From: Maribacter vaceletii
Lineage (GTDB): Bacteria > Bacteroidota > Bacteroidia > Flavobacteriales > Flavobacteriaceae
Assembly: GCF_003634105.1 (NCBI RefSeq)
Contig: NZ_RBIQ01000007.1
Location: 496,001 to 560,000, forward strand
Length of the DNA: 64,000 nt
Direction of reading: 5' to 3'
This document shows positions 18,761-27,942 of the stretch, piece after piece. The notes under the pieces were generated by a model that was not told where the DNA came from, did not search any database, and saw only the letters and a list, made by a program, of their open reading frames with translations. Within the stretch, counting starts at the first letter, position 1. Each line of letters starts with the position of its first letter. The position numbers were made by a program, and so were the translations under genes.

Positions 18761-19067
18761 AAACTTCTCTAGACTTACTGTTTTATCTTAAATTAAATTT
18801 AAGATTCTGTAAAAACAAAATCTACTTTTTTTAATCAAAAACCATTTGTTTTAACTACTTGTTAATTAAGAAAAACTTAGTTAACACCCATAAAATGGAT
18901 ATAATGACAGGAAACAGGGCCTAATTTTATAAATATTCTTATTCTATAAAAAATTACACCAGAAACCATTTGTTATCCATTTTTAAATATCTGTTTCCCA
19001 AAATCAATAATTTCAAAAATATATTTGTCATACAACATACAAATTGTTTAACTAACTTAAACTCGAA
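18761..19067 (+). promoter_or_regulatory. Promoter region of susC1 with repeated operator-like motifs
   Basis: This 307-bp non-coding gap is rich in repeats. A perfect 21-bp palindrome (ATCTTAAATT/AATTTAAGAT around one A) lies at 18785-18805. AAACCATTTGTT occurs at 18839-18850 and 18963-18974. TATATTTG at 19020-19027 fits the Bacteroidota -7 element TAnnTTTG, and CATACAA is repeated in tandem at 19029-19042. The leader then reads TTTAACTAACTT before the start codon. I see no clear -33 element and no classical terminator for the upstream operon. Confidence 0.5.
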
Positions 19068-22000
19068 ATGCTTATGAAATTAGTAAAGTTTATTAAAAAG
19101 AAATGCCAACCGCGCACTTTTCTACTTGCACTATTTTGGATTGCAAGCTCATCATTGGGACTTGCACAAGATAGTACAATTAGCGGAACGGTTAATGACA
19201 ACACAGGGCAACCACTACCAGGTGCCAATGTTTTGGTAAAAGGAACTACCAATGGAACACAAACAGATTTTGATGGTAATTTTACACTTAATGCTCCAAG
19301 TAATGGGACAATATCTGTAAGTTATATTGGATTTGTAACCCAAGATGTAGCAATTAACAACCAATCCACTTTTACAATAACCCTAGAAGAAGATGCTAGC
19401 CAACTTGATGAGGTTGTTGTTGTTGGTTATGGTTCGCAAAAGAAATCAGATTTAACTGGTGCTGTAGCAAGCGTAGGTAGTAAAGATATTGACAAATATA
19501 CTTATACGAGTGCTGCAAATGCCTTACAAGGAAGAATGGCTGGTGTTAGAGTACAATCAAGTGGTGGTGCTCCTAACGGTAGCCCAAATATTGTTATTAG
19601 AGGAAGTGGAACACTATCAGATGCAGGACCACTTTATGTAATAGATGGTATGATTACTGGAAATATGAATACACTTAACCCTGCCGATATTGAATCTATA
19701 TCTGTCTTAAAAGATGCTTCCGCAAGTGCAATTTATGGTTCTCGTGCAGCAAACGGAGTTGTAATTGTAACGACTAAAAAAGGGCGCGACGGAAACGTTA
19801 GTATCGATTTTGAAACTAGTGTTGGTGTAAATAAAGCTATCAATGAATTAAATTGGGCGAATGCTAGGCAATATGCTGATATTGTAAATATGGCGAATGA
19901 TAATGACGGGTTACCAAGATATCCTGCTAACGATACGCAGTTTGACCCAAACTACTCCAGTGATTTGTACGGAGAGTCATTACGTAGCGCCACTGTTATA
20001 AATACAAGTCTTAGATTGTCAGGAGGTTCAGAAAATTTAAGATATAGTCTTTCCATGAATAATTTTGATAATGAAGGTGTTGTTAGGTATTCAGATTTTA
20101 AAAGAACTACAATTAGATCAAATGTTAATTTCTCAAAAGGAAAGTTTAAATTGGATAATACTATTGGTTTAAATAAAACAGTTAATAATCCAAACCCTTA
20201 TTTTGGTAAGGAAAGGAATATGGTTCCAACTATTCGTTTAAGAGATAATGAAGGTAATTGGAGTGTAGATGATAGAGCTGTTAGAGGTATAACCGATACA
20301 TTTAGTAACTTTTACGGTGTAAGTACAAATAATACCAGACATGAACTTGCGGAAGCAGCTTTAGAAGATAGAACTATTACTAGATACACTGCTATTGGAA
20401 ATATAGCGGCTTCATATGAGTTTTTTGATGGACTTACCTATAAAATTAATGGAGGGTTAGAATATTATTCTGACAATAATTATAAGTTTACGCCAACGTA
20501 TCCACTAATCCCAAACAATAGTGGTGGTTTTGATTATCAAAATACTGCTGGAGGTTTAAGAGAAACTAATACAAATTTTATCTCAACATTATTAGAGCAT
20601 ACTTTAAATTATAAGAAAACTTTTGGAAAGCATACAGTTGATTTATTAGGTGGTTTTTCAGAGCAAATTAATAAATCAAGATCTTTAGGTATAGTAGCCA
20701 CAGGTTTTGTTGATGAAAACGTAAGAGTAGCTTCTGCTGCCAGCAACTTGGAACAAGCACCACAGCAAGATAGAACAAGTTCACTTCAGTCTTATTTTGG
20801 AAGATTCAATTACAATTTTGATGACCGCTATTTGTTAACTGCTACGCTTCGTAGAGATGGTTCTTCATTATTTAGAAAAGAATTACAATGGGGTACCTTT
20901 CCATCTTTTGCAGTAGGTTGGAATATTAGTAATGAAAAGTTTATGGAAGATGTAACTTCAATTACTGATATAAAACTTAGAGGAAGTTATGGGGAAATAG
21001 GTTCTAATAATGTAGCAATATATTCTATAGATCCATCACTAAACTTATTTAGTACATATGTTCTTGGTACAGGGGATCAGCAAAGAGTTGATGGTTATGC
21101 TATTACAAATGGTGTAAATGCAAATATTATTTGGGAGACAACAAAAACGACAGATGTAGGATTAGAATTTAGACTTTTAGATAGTAGATTAGGAGTTACT
21201 TTAGATTATTTTATAAAAGATTCTGAAGATGTATTAGTAAGTTTAGACCCGGCTTTTTACACTGGATTTGGTAATACTATTCCAGAGAATTCAGCAAGTA
21301 TTAGGAATAAAGGTTTTGAATTCACAGCCAATTATTCAGGTAATGTTGGAGAATTGGGATTCAATGTTTCGGCTAATTTTTCTACTTTAAATAATGAAGT
21401 AACCTCATTAGGAGCTAGAGGAACTCCAGTTATTGCAGGATCTTTCACATCAAATACTATCAACTCAACAAAAACGGATATAGGTCATCCAATTTCTTCA
21501 TTCTTTGGTTATATCGTTGATGGAATTTACCAAACGGATGCTGAGGCTGCTGCAGCTAATGATACTGGAGGAAACCAAGTAGCTGGTGATTTAAAATTCA
21601 AAGATATTGCGGGCCCTGATGGTAGTGCTCCTGATGGTATGATTGATGAGAATGATCAAACATTTATAGGGAACCCAACTCCTGATTTTGAATATGGAAT
21701 TAACTTAGCTTTAGATTATAAAAACTTTGATTTAAACCTATTTTTTAATGGAGTTTCTGGAAATGAAATATTAAATGGATCTAAGTATAGAGGAATTTTT
21801 GATACAGATGGAAACTATTTAACGGATGCTTTAAACGCATGGACACCATCAAACACAGACACTAACATTCCTAGAATGACACAATTAGACCAAGGTAATA
21901 ATAGAAGAATGTCTACATTTTATTTAGAAAATGGTTCTTTTTTCCGTTTAGCAAATGCTCAAATAGGATATTCTATTCCAAATCAAATTCTGGATAAAAT

Positions 22001-22190
22001 AAATGTTAGTAAGATAAGATTATTTGTTTCTGCTACCAACTTGTTTACTATTACTGATTACACAGGATATTATCCAGAGGTAGGAAACAATAGCCGTACA
22101 GGTTCTGTTAGATTATTTAACTCAGGGGTTGATGAGGCCGCTTATCCAACACCAAGAACATTTCAGGCTGGTTTACAGGTGTCGTTTTAA
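19068..22190 (+). CDS. SusC-like TonB-dependent outer-membrane transporter 1
   Basis: A 1040-residue receptor that forms the outer-membrane pore of a glycan importer, opened by TonB. In order: signal peptide (about 1-34), carboxypeptidase-regulatory-like domain (about 37-113, SGTVNDNTGQPLPGANVLVKG), the DEVVVVGYG box at about 114-122, plug domain (about 120-235, ending SAIYGSRAANGVVIVTTKKG) and a long beta-barrel ending in a C-terminal Phe (QAGLQVSF). The ATG at 19074 (MKLVKF) could equally be the start. SusD1 follows after 15 bp. It is a paralogue of the receptors at 35582 and 48828; the first two share the TNGTQTDFDGNFT stretch. Confidence 0.96.
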   Translation: MLMKLVKFIKKKCQPRTFLLALFWIASSSLGLAQDSTISGTVNDNTGQPLPGANVLVKGTTNGTQTDFDGNFTLNAPSNGTISVSYIGFVTQDVAINNQSTFTITLEEDASQLDEVVVVGYGSQKKSDLTGAVASVGSKDIDKYTYTSAANALQGRMAGVRVQSSGGAPNGSPNIVIRGSGTLSDAGPLYVIDGMITGNMNTLNPADIESISVLKDASASAIYGSRAANGVVIVTTKKGRDGNVSIDFETSVGVNKAINELNWANARQYADIVNMANDNDGLPRYPANDTQFDPNYSSDLYGESLRSATVINTSLRLSGGSENLRYSLSMNNFDNEGVVRYSDFKRTTIRSNVNFSKGKFKLDNTIGLNKTVNNPNPYFGKERNMVPTIRLRDNEGNWSVDDRAVRGITDTFSNFYGVSTNNTRHELAEAALEDRTITRYTAIGNIAASYEFFDGLTYKINGGLEYYSDNNYKFTPTYPLIPNNSGGFDYQNTAGGLRETNTNFISTLLEHTLNYKKTFGKHTVDLLGGFSEQINKSRSLGIVATGFVDENVRVASAASNLEQAPQQDRTSSLQSYFGRFNYNFDDRYLLTATLRRDGSSLFRKELQWGTFPSFAVGWNISNEKFMEDVTSITDIKLRGSYGEIGSNNVAIYSIDPSLNLFSTYVLGTGDQQRVDGYAITNGVNANIIWETTKTTDVGLEFRLLDSRLGVTLDYFIKDSEDVLVSLDPAFYTGFGNTIPENSASIRNKGFEFTANYSGNVGELGFNVSANFSTLNNEVTSLGARGTPVIAGSFTSNTINSTKTDIGHPISSFFGYIVDGIYQTDAEAAAANDTGGNQVAGDLKFKDIAGPDGSAPDGMIDENDQTFIGNPTPDFEYGINLALDYKNFDLNLFFNGVSGNEILNGSKYRGIFDTDGNYLTDALNAWTPSNTDTNIPRMTQLDQGNNRRMSTFYLENGSFFRLANAQIGYSIPNQILDKINVSKIRLFVSATNLFTITDYTGYYPEVGNNSRTGSVRLFNSGVDEAAYPTPRTFQAGLQVSF

Positions 22191-22205
22191 CATAAAAAAA
22201 TAATT

Positions 22206-23762
22206 ATGAAAAAAATAAATATAAAATTATCAATTACTACTATGTTTTTTCTAAGCATAGTAGGTATTGTGAATATTAATTGTTCTGATGATGTATTAGA
22301 ACAAGTGAACCCTAATGTTATTACGCCATCGGGCTTTTGGAAAACACCAGAAGATGCTAAAAAAGGCATAATAGGAGCGTATGCACCATTTACAAATATC
22401 TGGTATTATACTAGATTTGAAATTTTTACAAGTGATTATAGAGATGATTTAGTAAATGGGTTTAATGTGTCTGAAAGAACTGCTGTTGGTCGTTTTGGTG
22501 GTACACCAGGTGCTAATGGAACTATATGGGTTTGGAGAGCAATGTTTCAAGGTGTAAATAGAGCAAATGAAGTTATTTTTCATGTGCCTAACATAGATAT
22601 GAATGCAACAGATAGAGATAATATAGTAGGTGAAGGTTATTTCATAAGAGGATTTAATTATTTCAACTTATTAAATAACTGGCTAAATGTTCCTTTGATT
22701 ACATCTCCTATTTCAGAAATTGAAAAGCCTAGTGAAATCCTTCAAGCACCACCGGCAGATGTTTGGGCTCAAGTTGAGGCAGATTTAAAGCAAGCTCAAC
22801 AATTATTACCTGCGTCATGGCCTGATAGTGAATTAGGTAGAGTAACATCTGGAGCAGCAACAGGAATGTTAGGAAAAGTGTATTTATATCAAGGAAAATA
22901 TGCGGAAGCTAAAGCTGAGTTTTCGAAAATCATGAATAGCAGTTATGAGCTTATGGATAATTATGCTCATAATTTTACTGAGGAATTTGAAAACAATAAA
23001 GAATCATTATTTGAAATTCAATTTACAGCAGATGGTATAAATGGTTGGGGAGCTGATAATGCAAACTCAAGAAAAGCTGCTGCATACACTATGGATTTAG
23101 CACCAAAAGGATTTACTGGTCAAGATGGTTTTAGAATAAATAATTGGGCTTTGGATCTCTTTTTAGATGAAAGAACAATTAATAATGAGATAGACCCTAG
23201 AGCATATACTACCTTGTTTTGGGATAATGATGAAACAACTACTTATGAAGGTAACGTATTAGCTTCAAGGACATATGAAAATAAAACTTGGGATGAAGCT
23301 TACCCTAGTGGAGATACAAATGTTTATGCTAATAAATTCTTAGATTGGGAATATAAAGGTTTTAGCGCAGCAAGTTTTAACAATTCTGGCAACAATTTCA
23401 GAGTATTGAGATATGCAGATGTTTTATTAATGTACGCTGAAGCAGAATTTATGTTAAACGGGTCTACTCAATCAGCTTTAGATGCAATTAATGAGGTAAG
23501 AGAAAGGGTAGACATGCCTGCTTTTACTACAATTACGATGCAAGAAATAGAAGAAGAGAGAATAAAGGAATTGAGTTTAGAAAAAACAAGGTACTATGAT
23601 TTGTTACGTTGGGATAAAGTAAAATCTAGAATTGTAGATAATTCGGAATTTAAATCAGAAAGTGGAGGTACAAGTGCTTATCAAGAAGGAAGAGAATATA
23701 TTGCTATTCCACAAAACGAATTAGATAGAAACCTAAATTTTAAACAAAATCCAGGTTACTAA
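22206..23762 (+). CDS. SusD-like surface glycan-binding lipoprotein 1
   Basis: A 518-residue partner of SusC1 that caps the transporter and binds oligosaccharide at the cell surface. It has a lipoprotein signal (IVNINC) and the standard SusD start EQVNPNVITPSGFWKTPEDA. TPR-type helices occur at GYFIRGFNYFNLLNNW and MLGKVYLYQGKYAEAKAEF, and the family signature RYADVLLMYAEAEFML is near the C-terminus, followed by RYYDLLRWDKV. It ends at a strong terminator (23788-23814). Confidence 0.95.
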   Translation: MKKINIKLSITTMFFLSIVGIVNINCSDDVLEQVNPNVITPSGFWKTPEDAKKGIIGAYAPFTNIWYYTRFEIFTSDYRDDLVNGFNVSERTAVGRFGGTPGANGTIWVWRAMFQGVNRANEVIFHVPNIDMNATDRDNIVGEGYFIRGFNYFNLLNNWLNVPLITSPISEIEKPSEILQAPPADVWAQVEADLKQAQQLLPASWPDSELGRVTSGAATGMLGKVYLYQGKYAEAKAEFSKIMNSSYELMDNYAHNFTEEFENNKESLFEIQFTADGINGWGADNANSRKAAAYTMDLAPKGFTGQDGFRINNWALDLFLDERTINNEIDPRAYTTLFWDNDETTTYEGNVLASRTYENKTWDEAYPSGDTNVYANKFLDWEYKGFSAASFNNSGNNFRVLRYADVLLMYAEAEFMLNGSTQSALDAINEVRERVDMPAFTTITMQEIEEERIKELSLEKTRYYDLLRWDKVKSRIVDNSEFKSESGGTSAYQEGREYIAIPQNELDRNLNFKQNPGY

Positions 23763-23787
23763 TAATCGAGAGTTAGTAATTATAATA

Positions 23788-23814
23788 GGAACCGTTTAAC
23801 AGCGGTTCCTTTTT
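23788..23814 (+). terminator. Intrinsic terminator after susD1
   Basis: A 7-bp perfect stem, GGAACCG (23788-23794) with CGGTTCC (23803-23809), and an 8-nt loop are followed by a run of T. It separates susC1-susD1 from the FG-GAP gene, which begins 21 bp later. Confidence 0.85.
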
Positions 23815-23834
23815 AATTATATTTATATTTAGCT

Positions 23835-26800
23835 ATGAAAAAGATAATTATACCTTTTATTATTTTATTTATAGTTTTTTCTTGCACTAAAGAAAGCACT
23901 ATAAATAAGCAATTTATAGCGCTAGACAATACTAAATCTGGTGTAAATTTCTCTAACAATATAGTAGAGAATGATACTTTAAACTACTTCTCTTTTCCAT
24001 ATTTATACCTTGGAGCTGGAGTATCTGTTGGAGATATTAATAATGACGGATTATCCGACATTTATTTTACAGGCAACCTTACCCCTAATAAATTATATCT
24101 TAATAAAGGTAATTTACAATTTGAAGACATTACAGAAAGAGCCGGTGTTGCAGGAGATAATAGATGGTATTCTGGAACTACAATGGCCGATGTAAATAAT
24201 GATGGCTTTCTTGATATTTATTTAAGTGTTTCTGGTAAGTTTAACACCACAGCAAACCAACTGTTTATTAATAATGGGGACAATACTTTTACAGAAAAAG
24301 CTGCCGAATATGGTATTGCTGATGAAAGTATTTCTATACAATCTACTTTTTTTGATTATGATAATGATGGTCTCTTAGACCTTTTTGTTGCTAACTATCC
24401 AAATGTTTTAGTAAGCATGGGCAATCGTTATTATAAAAACAAAATGAATCTTAATGCTCATGAAGATTCTGGGCACTTATACAAAAACAACGGAGACGGA
24501 ACATTCTCTGATATTACCCAGAAATCTGGGGTTCAAAATTTTGGCTTAACATTAGGTTTAGTAGCCTCTGATTTTAATAATGATGGCTTCAAAGATTTAT
24601 ATTTAAGTAATGATTTTAATGTGCCAGACTATTTATATCAAAATAATGGCGATGGTACATTTACTGAAATTTCCGAAAAAACTGTAAAACACACCTCTAT
24701 GTTTGGTATGGGGTTAGATGTTAATGATTTTAATAATGATGGTTTAGCAGATATTCTTCAGGTAGATATGACTCCATCAGATTATAAGCGCTCTAAAACC
24801 AATATGGCTAGTATGAGCCCTGAGACTTTTTATGAATCTGTTGCTTTAGGTTTTAATCACCAATACATGCAAAATTCTTTGCAATTAAACAACGGTATTT
24901 CTAGTAATAACACCCCTGTTTTTAGTGAACTTTCTAGATTTTCTAACATGTCTAACACAGACTGGAGTTGGGGAGCCTTGTTTGCAGATTTTGATAATGA
25001 TGGGTGGAAAGATGTTTTTATATCTAACGGCGTAAAAAGAGATGTAAATAATAACGATGTAAACGTAAAATATAAGTCTGAAAACATCTTTGGAGAAAAT
25101 AAAAATAAAGACTTTAGACTAATGCCTAGTACCCCTATTGGCAACTTTGCTTTTGCTAATAATAAAAATCTTTCTTTTTCTAACGTAAGTAAAGAATGGG
25201 GATTAGATACGCCAGGGTTTTCTAATGGTTTTGCCTACGCAGATCTAGATTTAGATGGTGATTTAGATTTGATTATAAATAATTTAGACACCCCAGCAAC
25301 TATCTATGAGAATAAAAATAGTAATACTAGTAATTATCTAAGAATACAACTTCAGGGAACAAAAAATAATCCATTTGCTTTGGGAGCAAAGGTTATTATT
25401 AATGAAAATAGGGCAAAACAAAGTCAAGAATTAACCCTAACAAGAGGATATCAATCCAGTGTTGAACCCATTGTACATTTTGGTTTAGGAGAATCTAAAG
25501 AAAAAAATACTATTAAAGTTATTTGGCCCAATGGAAAAATACAAGTTCTAGAAAATGTAACTCCAAATCAGCTTCTTCTAGTAAAATATGATTCGCTAAA
25601 AAATACTTTTATACCTGAGGCTAAAAAGAAAAATAATTTTGTAGATATTTCTAATAAAATTACACCAAGTTTTAAACACAATGAAGATGTTTATGATGAT
25701 TTTAAAACAGAACCTTTATTACCTCACAGATATTCTCAACTAGGAGCAAAAACAGCAGTAGGAGATGTAAATTCAGACGGATTAGAAGATTTTTTTATTG
25801 GTAATGCAAAGGGGAGTTCTGGTGCTATGTATATTCAAAATAAAAATGGAGAATTTACATTAGAAACTGGTCCCTGGGAACAAGATTCACAATATGAAGA
25901 TACTGGCGTATTACTTTTTGATGCCGACAATGATAAAGATTTAGATTTATATATTGTAAATGGCGGTAACCATACTTCTATCAGCCCAGATTACTACCAA
26001 GACAGACTTTATATAAACACTCCTACTGGTTTTATAAAAAGCACAAGAACACTTCCCAAGATAACCGCTAGCGGACAGGAAGTTATTAGTGCAGATTACG
26101 ATAATGACGGAGATTTAGATTTGTTTATAGGAGGAAGAGTTGTACCAGGAAAATATCCATTTCCTGCAGAAAGTTATATTCTAAGAAATGATGGCGGTAA
26201 AGATTTAGAAGCAAGATTTACAAATATTACAAGTAAAATAGCACCTGAACTTTCTAAACCAGGAATGGTCACTTCTGCTATTTGGGATGATTTTGACAAT
26301 GACAATAAAATAGACCTAATAATAACCGGAGAATGGATGCCTATAAGGTTCTTTAAAAACAATGGGGAGATTTTTAAAGAAGTAACAAATGATTTAGGCT
26401 TCACGAACACCACAGGGTGGTGGTATAGCTTACAAAAAGTAGATATTGATGCAGATGGTGATATGGATTATTTTGCAGGAAACCTTGGACTAAACTATAA
26501 GTATAAGGCCAGTAAAAAAGCCCCTTTTGAGGTATTCGCAAATGATTTTGACGAAAATGGAAGTATGGATATTGTTTTAAGCTATAAAAAATACGGAACA
26601 CAATTACCTTTACGAGGAAGAGAATGTTCCTCGCAACAAGTGCCTGCTATAAAAAAAAGATTTGAAACTTTTGAGTCTTTCGCAAACGCAGATTTAAATG
26701 ATATATATGGAAAAAAAATGCTGGAGTCCTCTTTACACTATCAAGCGCAAACCTTTGCTCACCAATGGATAGAAAATTTGGGAGACGGCAACTATAAAAC

Positions 26801-27122
26801 TCATAAACTTCCAAATAGAGCGCAGACTTCTTCTATAAATAAATTTCATATTTTTGACTATAATGGAGATAAATATCCCGATGTTATATTGGCAGGTAAT
26901 TTATACCAATCTGAAGTAGAAACCCCCCGTAATGATGCTAGTATAGGATTAATTCTTATAGGAAATGCAAAAGGCTACTCTATTGTTTTACCCGAAGAAA
27001 GTGGTTTATTCTTAGGCGGAGATATTAGAGATATTACTTCTATTAAAGTAGCTGCTGATGAAAAATCATCTTTTTTAATAGCAAAAAACAATCAAAATTT
27101 ACAATTGTTAAACCATAACTAA
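23835..27122 (+). CDS. FG-GAP/VCBS-repeat lipoprotein with UnbV (ASPIC) domain, 1
   Basis: A 1095-residue lipoprotein (IVFSC near residue 17). It contains about fourteen calcium-binding FG-GAP loops of the form D-x-N-x-D-G-x-x-D, for example DINNDGLSD, DVNNDGFLD, DYDNDGLLD, DFNNDGFKD, DVNSDGLED and DYDNDGDLD, arranged in two blocks. Between them (about residues 500-575) is a UnbV/ASPIC domain ending in IKVIWPNGKIQVLENV. This predicts two propellers on the outer surface. Such proteins often follow SusC/SusD pairs in Flavobacteriia; no enzymatic role is established, and polysaccharide binding or adhesion is a guess. A close paralogue of the same layout is at 40417. Confidence 0.88.
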   Translation: MKKIIIPFIILFIVFSCTKESTINKQFIALDNTKSGVNFSNNIVENDTLNYFSFPYLYLGAGVSVGDINNDGLSDIYFTGNLTPNKLYLNKGNLQFEDITERAGVAGDNRWYSGTTMADVNNDGFLDIYLSVSGKFNTTANQLFINNGDNTFTEKAAEYGIADESISIQSTFFDYDNDGLLDLFVANYPNVLVSMGNRYYKNKMNLNAHEDSGHLYKNNGDGTFSDITQKSGVQNFGLTLGLVASDFNNDGFKDLYLSNDFNVPDYLYQNNGDGTFTEISEKTVKHTSMFGMGLDVNDFNNDGLADILQVDMTPSDYKRSKTNMASMSPETFYESVALGFNHQYMQNSLQLNNGISSNNTPVFSELSRFSNMSNTDWSWGALFADFDNDGWKDVFISNGVKRDVNNNDVNVKYKSENIFGENKNKDFRLMPSTPIGNFAFANNKNLSFSNVSKEWGLDTPGFSNGFAYADLDLDGDLDLIINNLDTPATIYENKNSNTSNYLRIQLQGTKNNPFALGAKVIINENRAKQSQELTLTRGYQSSVEPIVHFGLGESKEKNTIKVIWPNGKIQVLENVTPNQLLLVKYDSLKNTFIPEAKKKNNFVDISNKITPSFKHNEDVYDDFKTEPLLPHRYSQLGAKTAVGDVNSDGLEDFFIGNAKGSSGAMYIQNKNGEFTLETGPWEQDSQYEDTGVLLFDADNDKDLDLYIVNGGNHTSISPDYYQDRLYINTPTGFIKSTRTLPKITASGQEVISADYDNDGDLDLFIGGRVVPGKYPFPAESYILRNDGGKDLEARFTNITSKIAPELSKPGMVTSAIWDDFDNDNKIDLIITGEWMPIRFFKNNGEIFKEVTNDLGFTNTTGWWYSLQKVDIDADGDMDYFAGNLGLNYKYKASKKAPFEVFANDFDENGSMDIVLSYKKYGTQLPLRGRECSSQQVPAIKKRFETFESFANADLNDIYGKKMLESSLHYQAQTFAHQWIENLGDGNYKTHKLPNRAQTSSINKFHIFDYNGDKYPDVILAGNLYQSEVETPRNDASIGLILIGNAKGYSIVLPEESGLFLGGDIRDITSIKVAADEKSSFLIAKNNQNLQLLNHN

Positions 27123-27160
27123 TGGTATTAAAAAAATAAAGTAAAAATGAGAAAAGTAAA

Positions 27161-27182
27161 ATTTGTATGATGTCTTATAAAT
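27161..27182. promoter_or_regulatory. Candidate operator before the GntR regulator
   Basis: An imperfect 22-bp inverted repeat (ATTTGTATGA / TCTTATAAAT, 8 of 10 pairs matching) lies 28 bp before the start codon of the GntR gene. It contains TTGTATG, the complement of the CATACAA motif that is repeated before susC1. Autoregulation by the GntR protein is the simplest reading. Confidence 0.35.
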
Positions 27183-27210
27183 TAGTACCTTAAATTTTTA
27201 AATATAAAAT

Positions 27211-27942
27211 ATGTTTTCACCTGTAGGAAATTCAAAGTCATTATCGCAACAAATTGAAGAGAAAATAACAGAAGCGATACGTAACGGACAATATCTTCCA
27301 GGTCAAAAAATACCAACAGAAAAAGAACTTTGTGAAATATTTAAAGTTAGTAGAACCGCGGTAAGAGAAGCTATAAAAACTTTGGCTGCTCGCGGCATTA
27401 TTGTTGTAAAAAAAGGGAGTGGCGCCTATGTGTCTGAAGTAAGTATACAAAATGCATCCGAAAGTTTAAATATGTTTTTTGAACTTTCCTCTAACAAAGA
27501 TTTAATCTTACAGACTATTAAAACTAGACAATTAATAGAACCTATTATTGCATCAGAAGCTGCAAAACATAGAACTAAAAAACATATTACTTTACTTCAA
27601 AAAAATCTTGAAGACATAAAAAAATGTGATTTATTAGATTCTAAAACTGAGGCCGAATTAGATAATGCATTCCACAAAATTCTTGTTTCCATACCGCAAA
27701 ATAATATTTTAGAACTTTTATTAAGTCCTATCTTTAATCTTATGCCAAAATTTAAAGAAAGTGTTTTTGCAAAACCTACTGATGGGGATTTACTTAAAGA
27801 AAAAGAAATGATGATAATTCATCATAGTAATATATTAAATGCCATCATAGATCAGAATGGAAATTTAGCATCACAATCTATGAAAAACCATTTAGCAACA
27901 ACACATGCTAATTATATTAAATCACAAGCATTAAAAAAATGA
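27211..27942 (+). CDS. GntR-family transcription regulator, FadR/FCD subgroup
   Basis: A 243-residue regulator. The N-terminal winged helix-turn-helix (about 10-75) contains PGQKIPTEKELCEIFKVSRT then AVREAIKTLAARG, followed by a beta-wing (VVKKGSGAYVSE). The all-helical FCD effector domain covers about 85-235. Its stop overlaps the start of the galactonate dehydratase by 4 bp (ATGA), so the two are translationally coupled. Relatives next to dgoD genes (DgoR-type) respond to galactonate; the same effector is plausible here but not shown. Confidence 0.92.
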   Translation: MFSPVGNSKSLSQQIEEKITEAIRNGQYLPGQKIPTEKELCEIFKVSRTAVREAIKTLAARGIIVVKKGSGAYVSEVSIQNASESLNMFFELSSNKDLILQTIKTRQLIEPIIASEAAKHRTKKHITLLQKNLEDIKKCDLLDSKTEAELDNAFHKILVSIPQNNILELLLSPIFNLMPKFKESVFAKPTDGDLLKEKEMMIIHHSNILNAIIDQNGNLASQSMKNHLATTHANYIKSQALKK

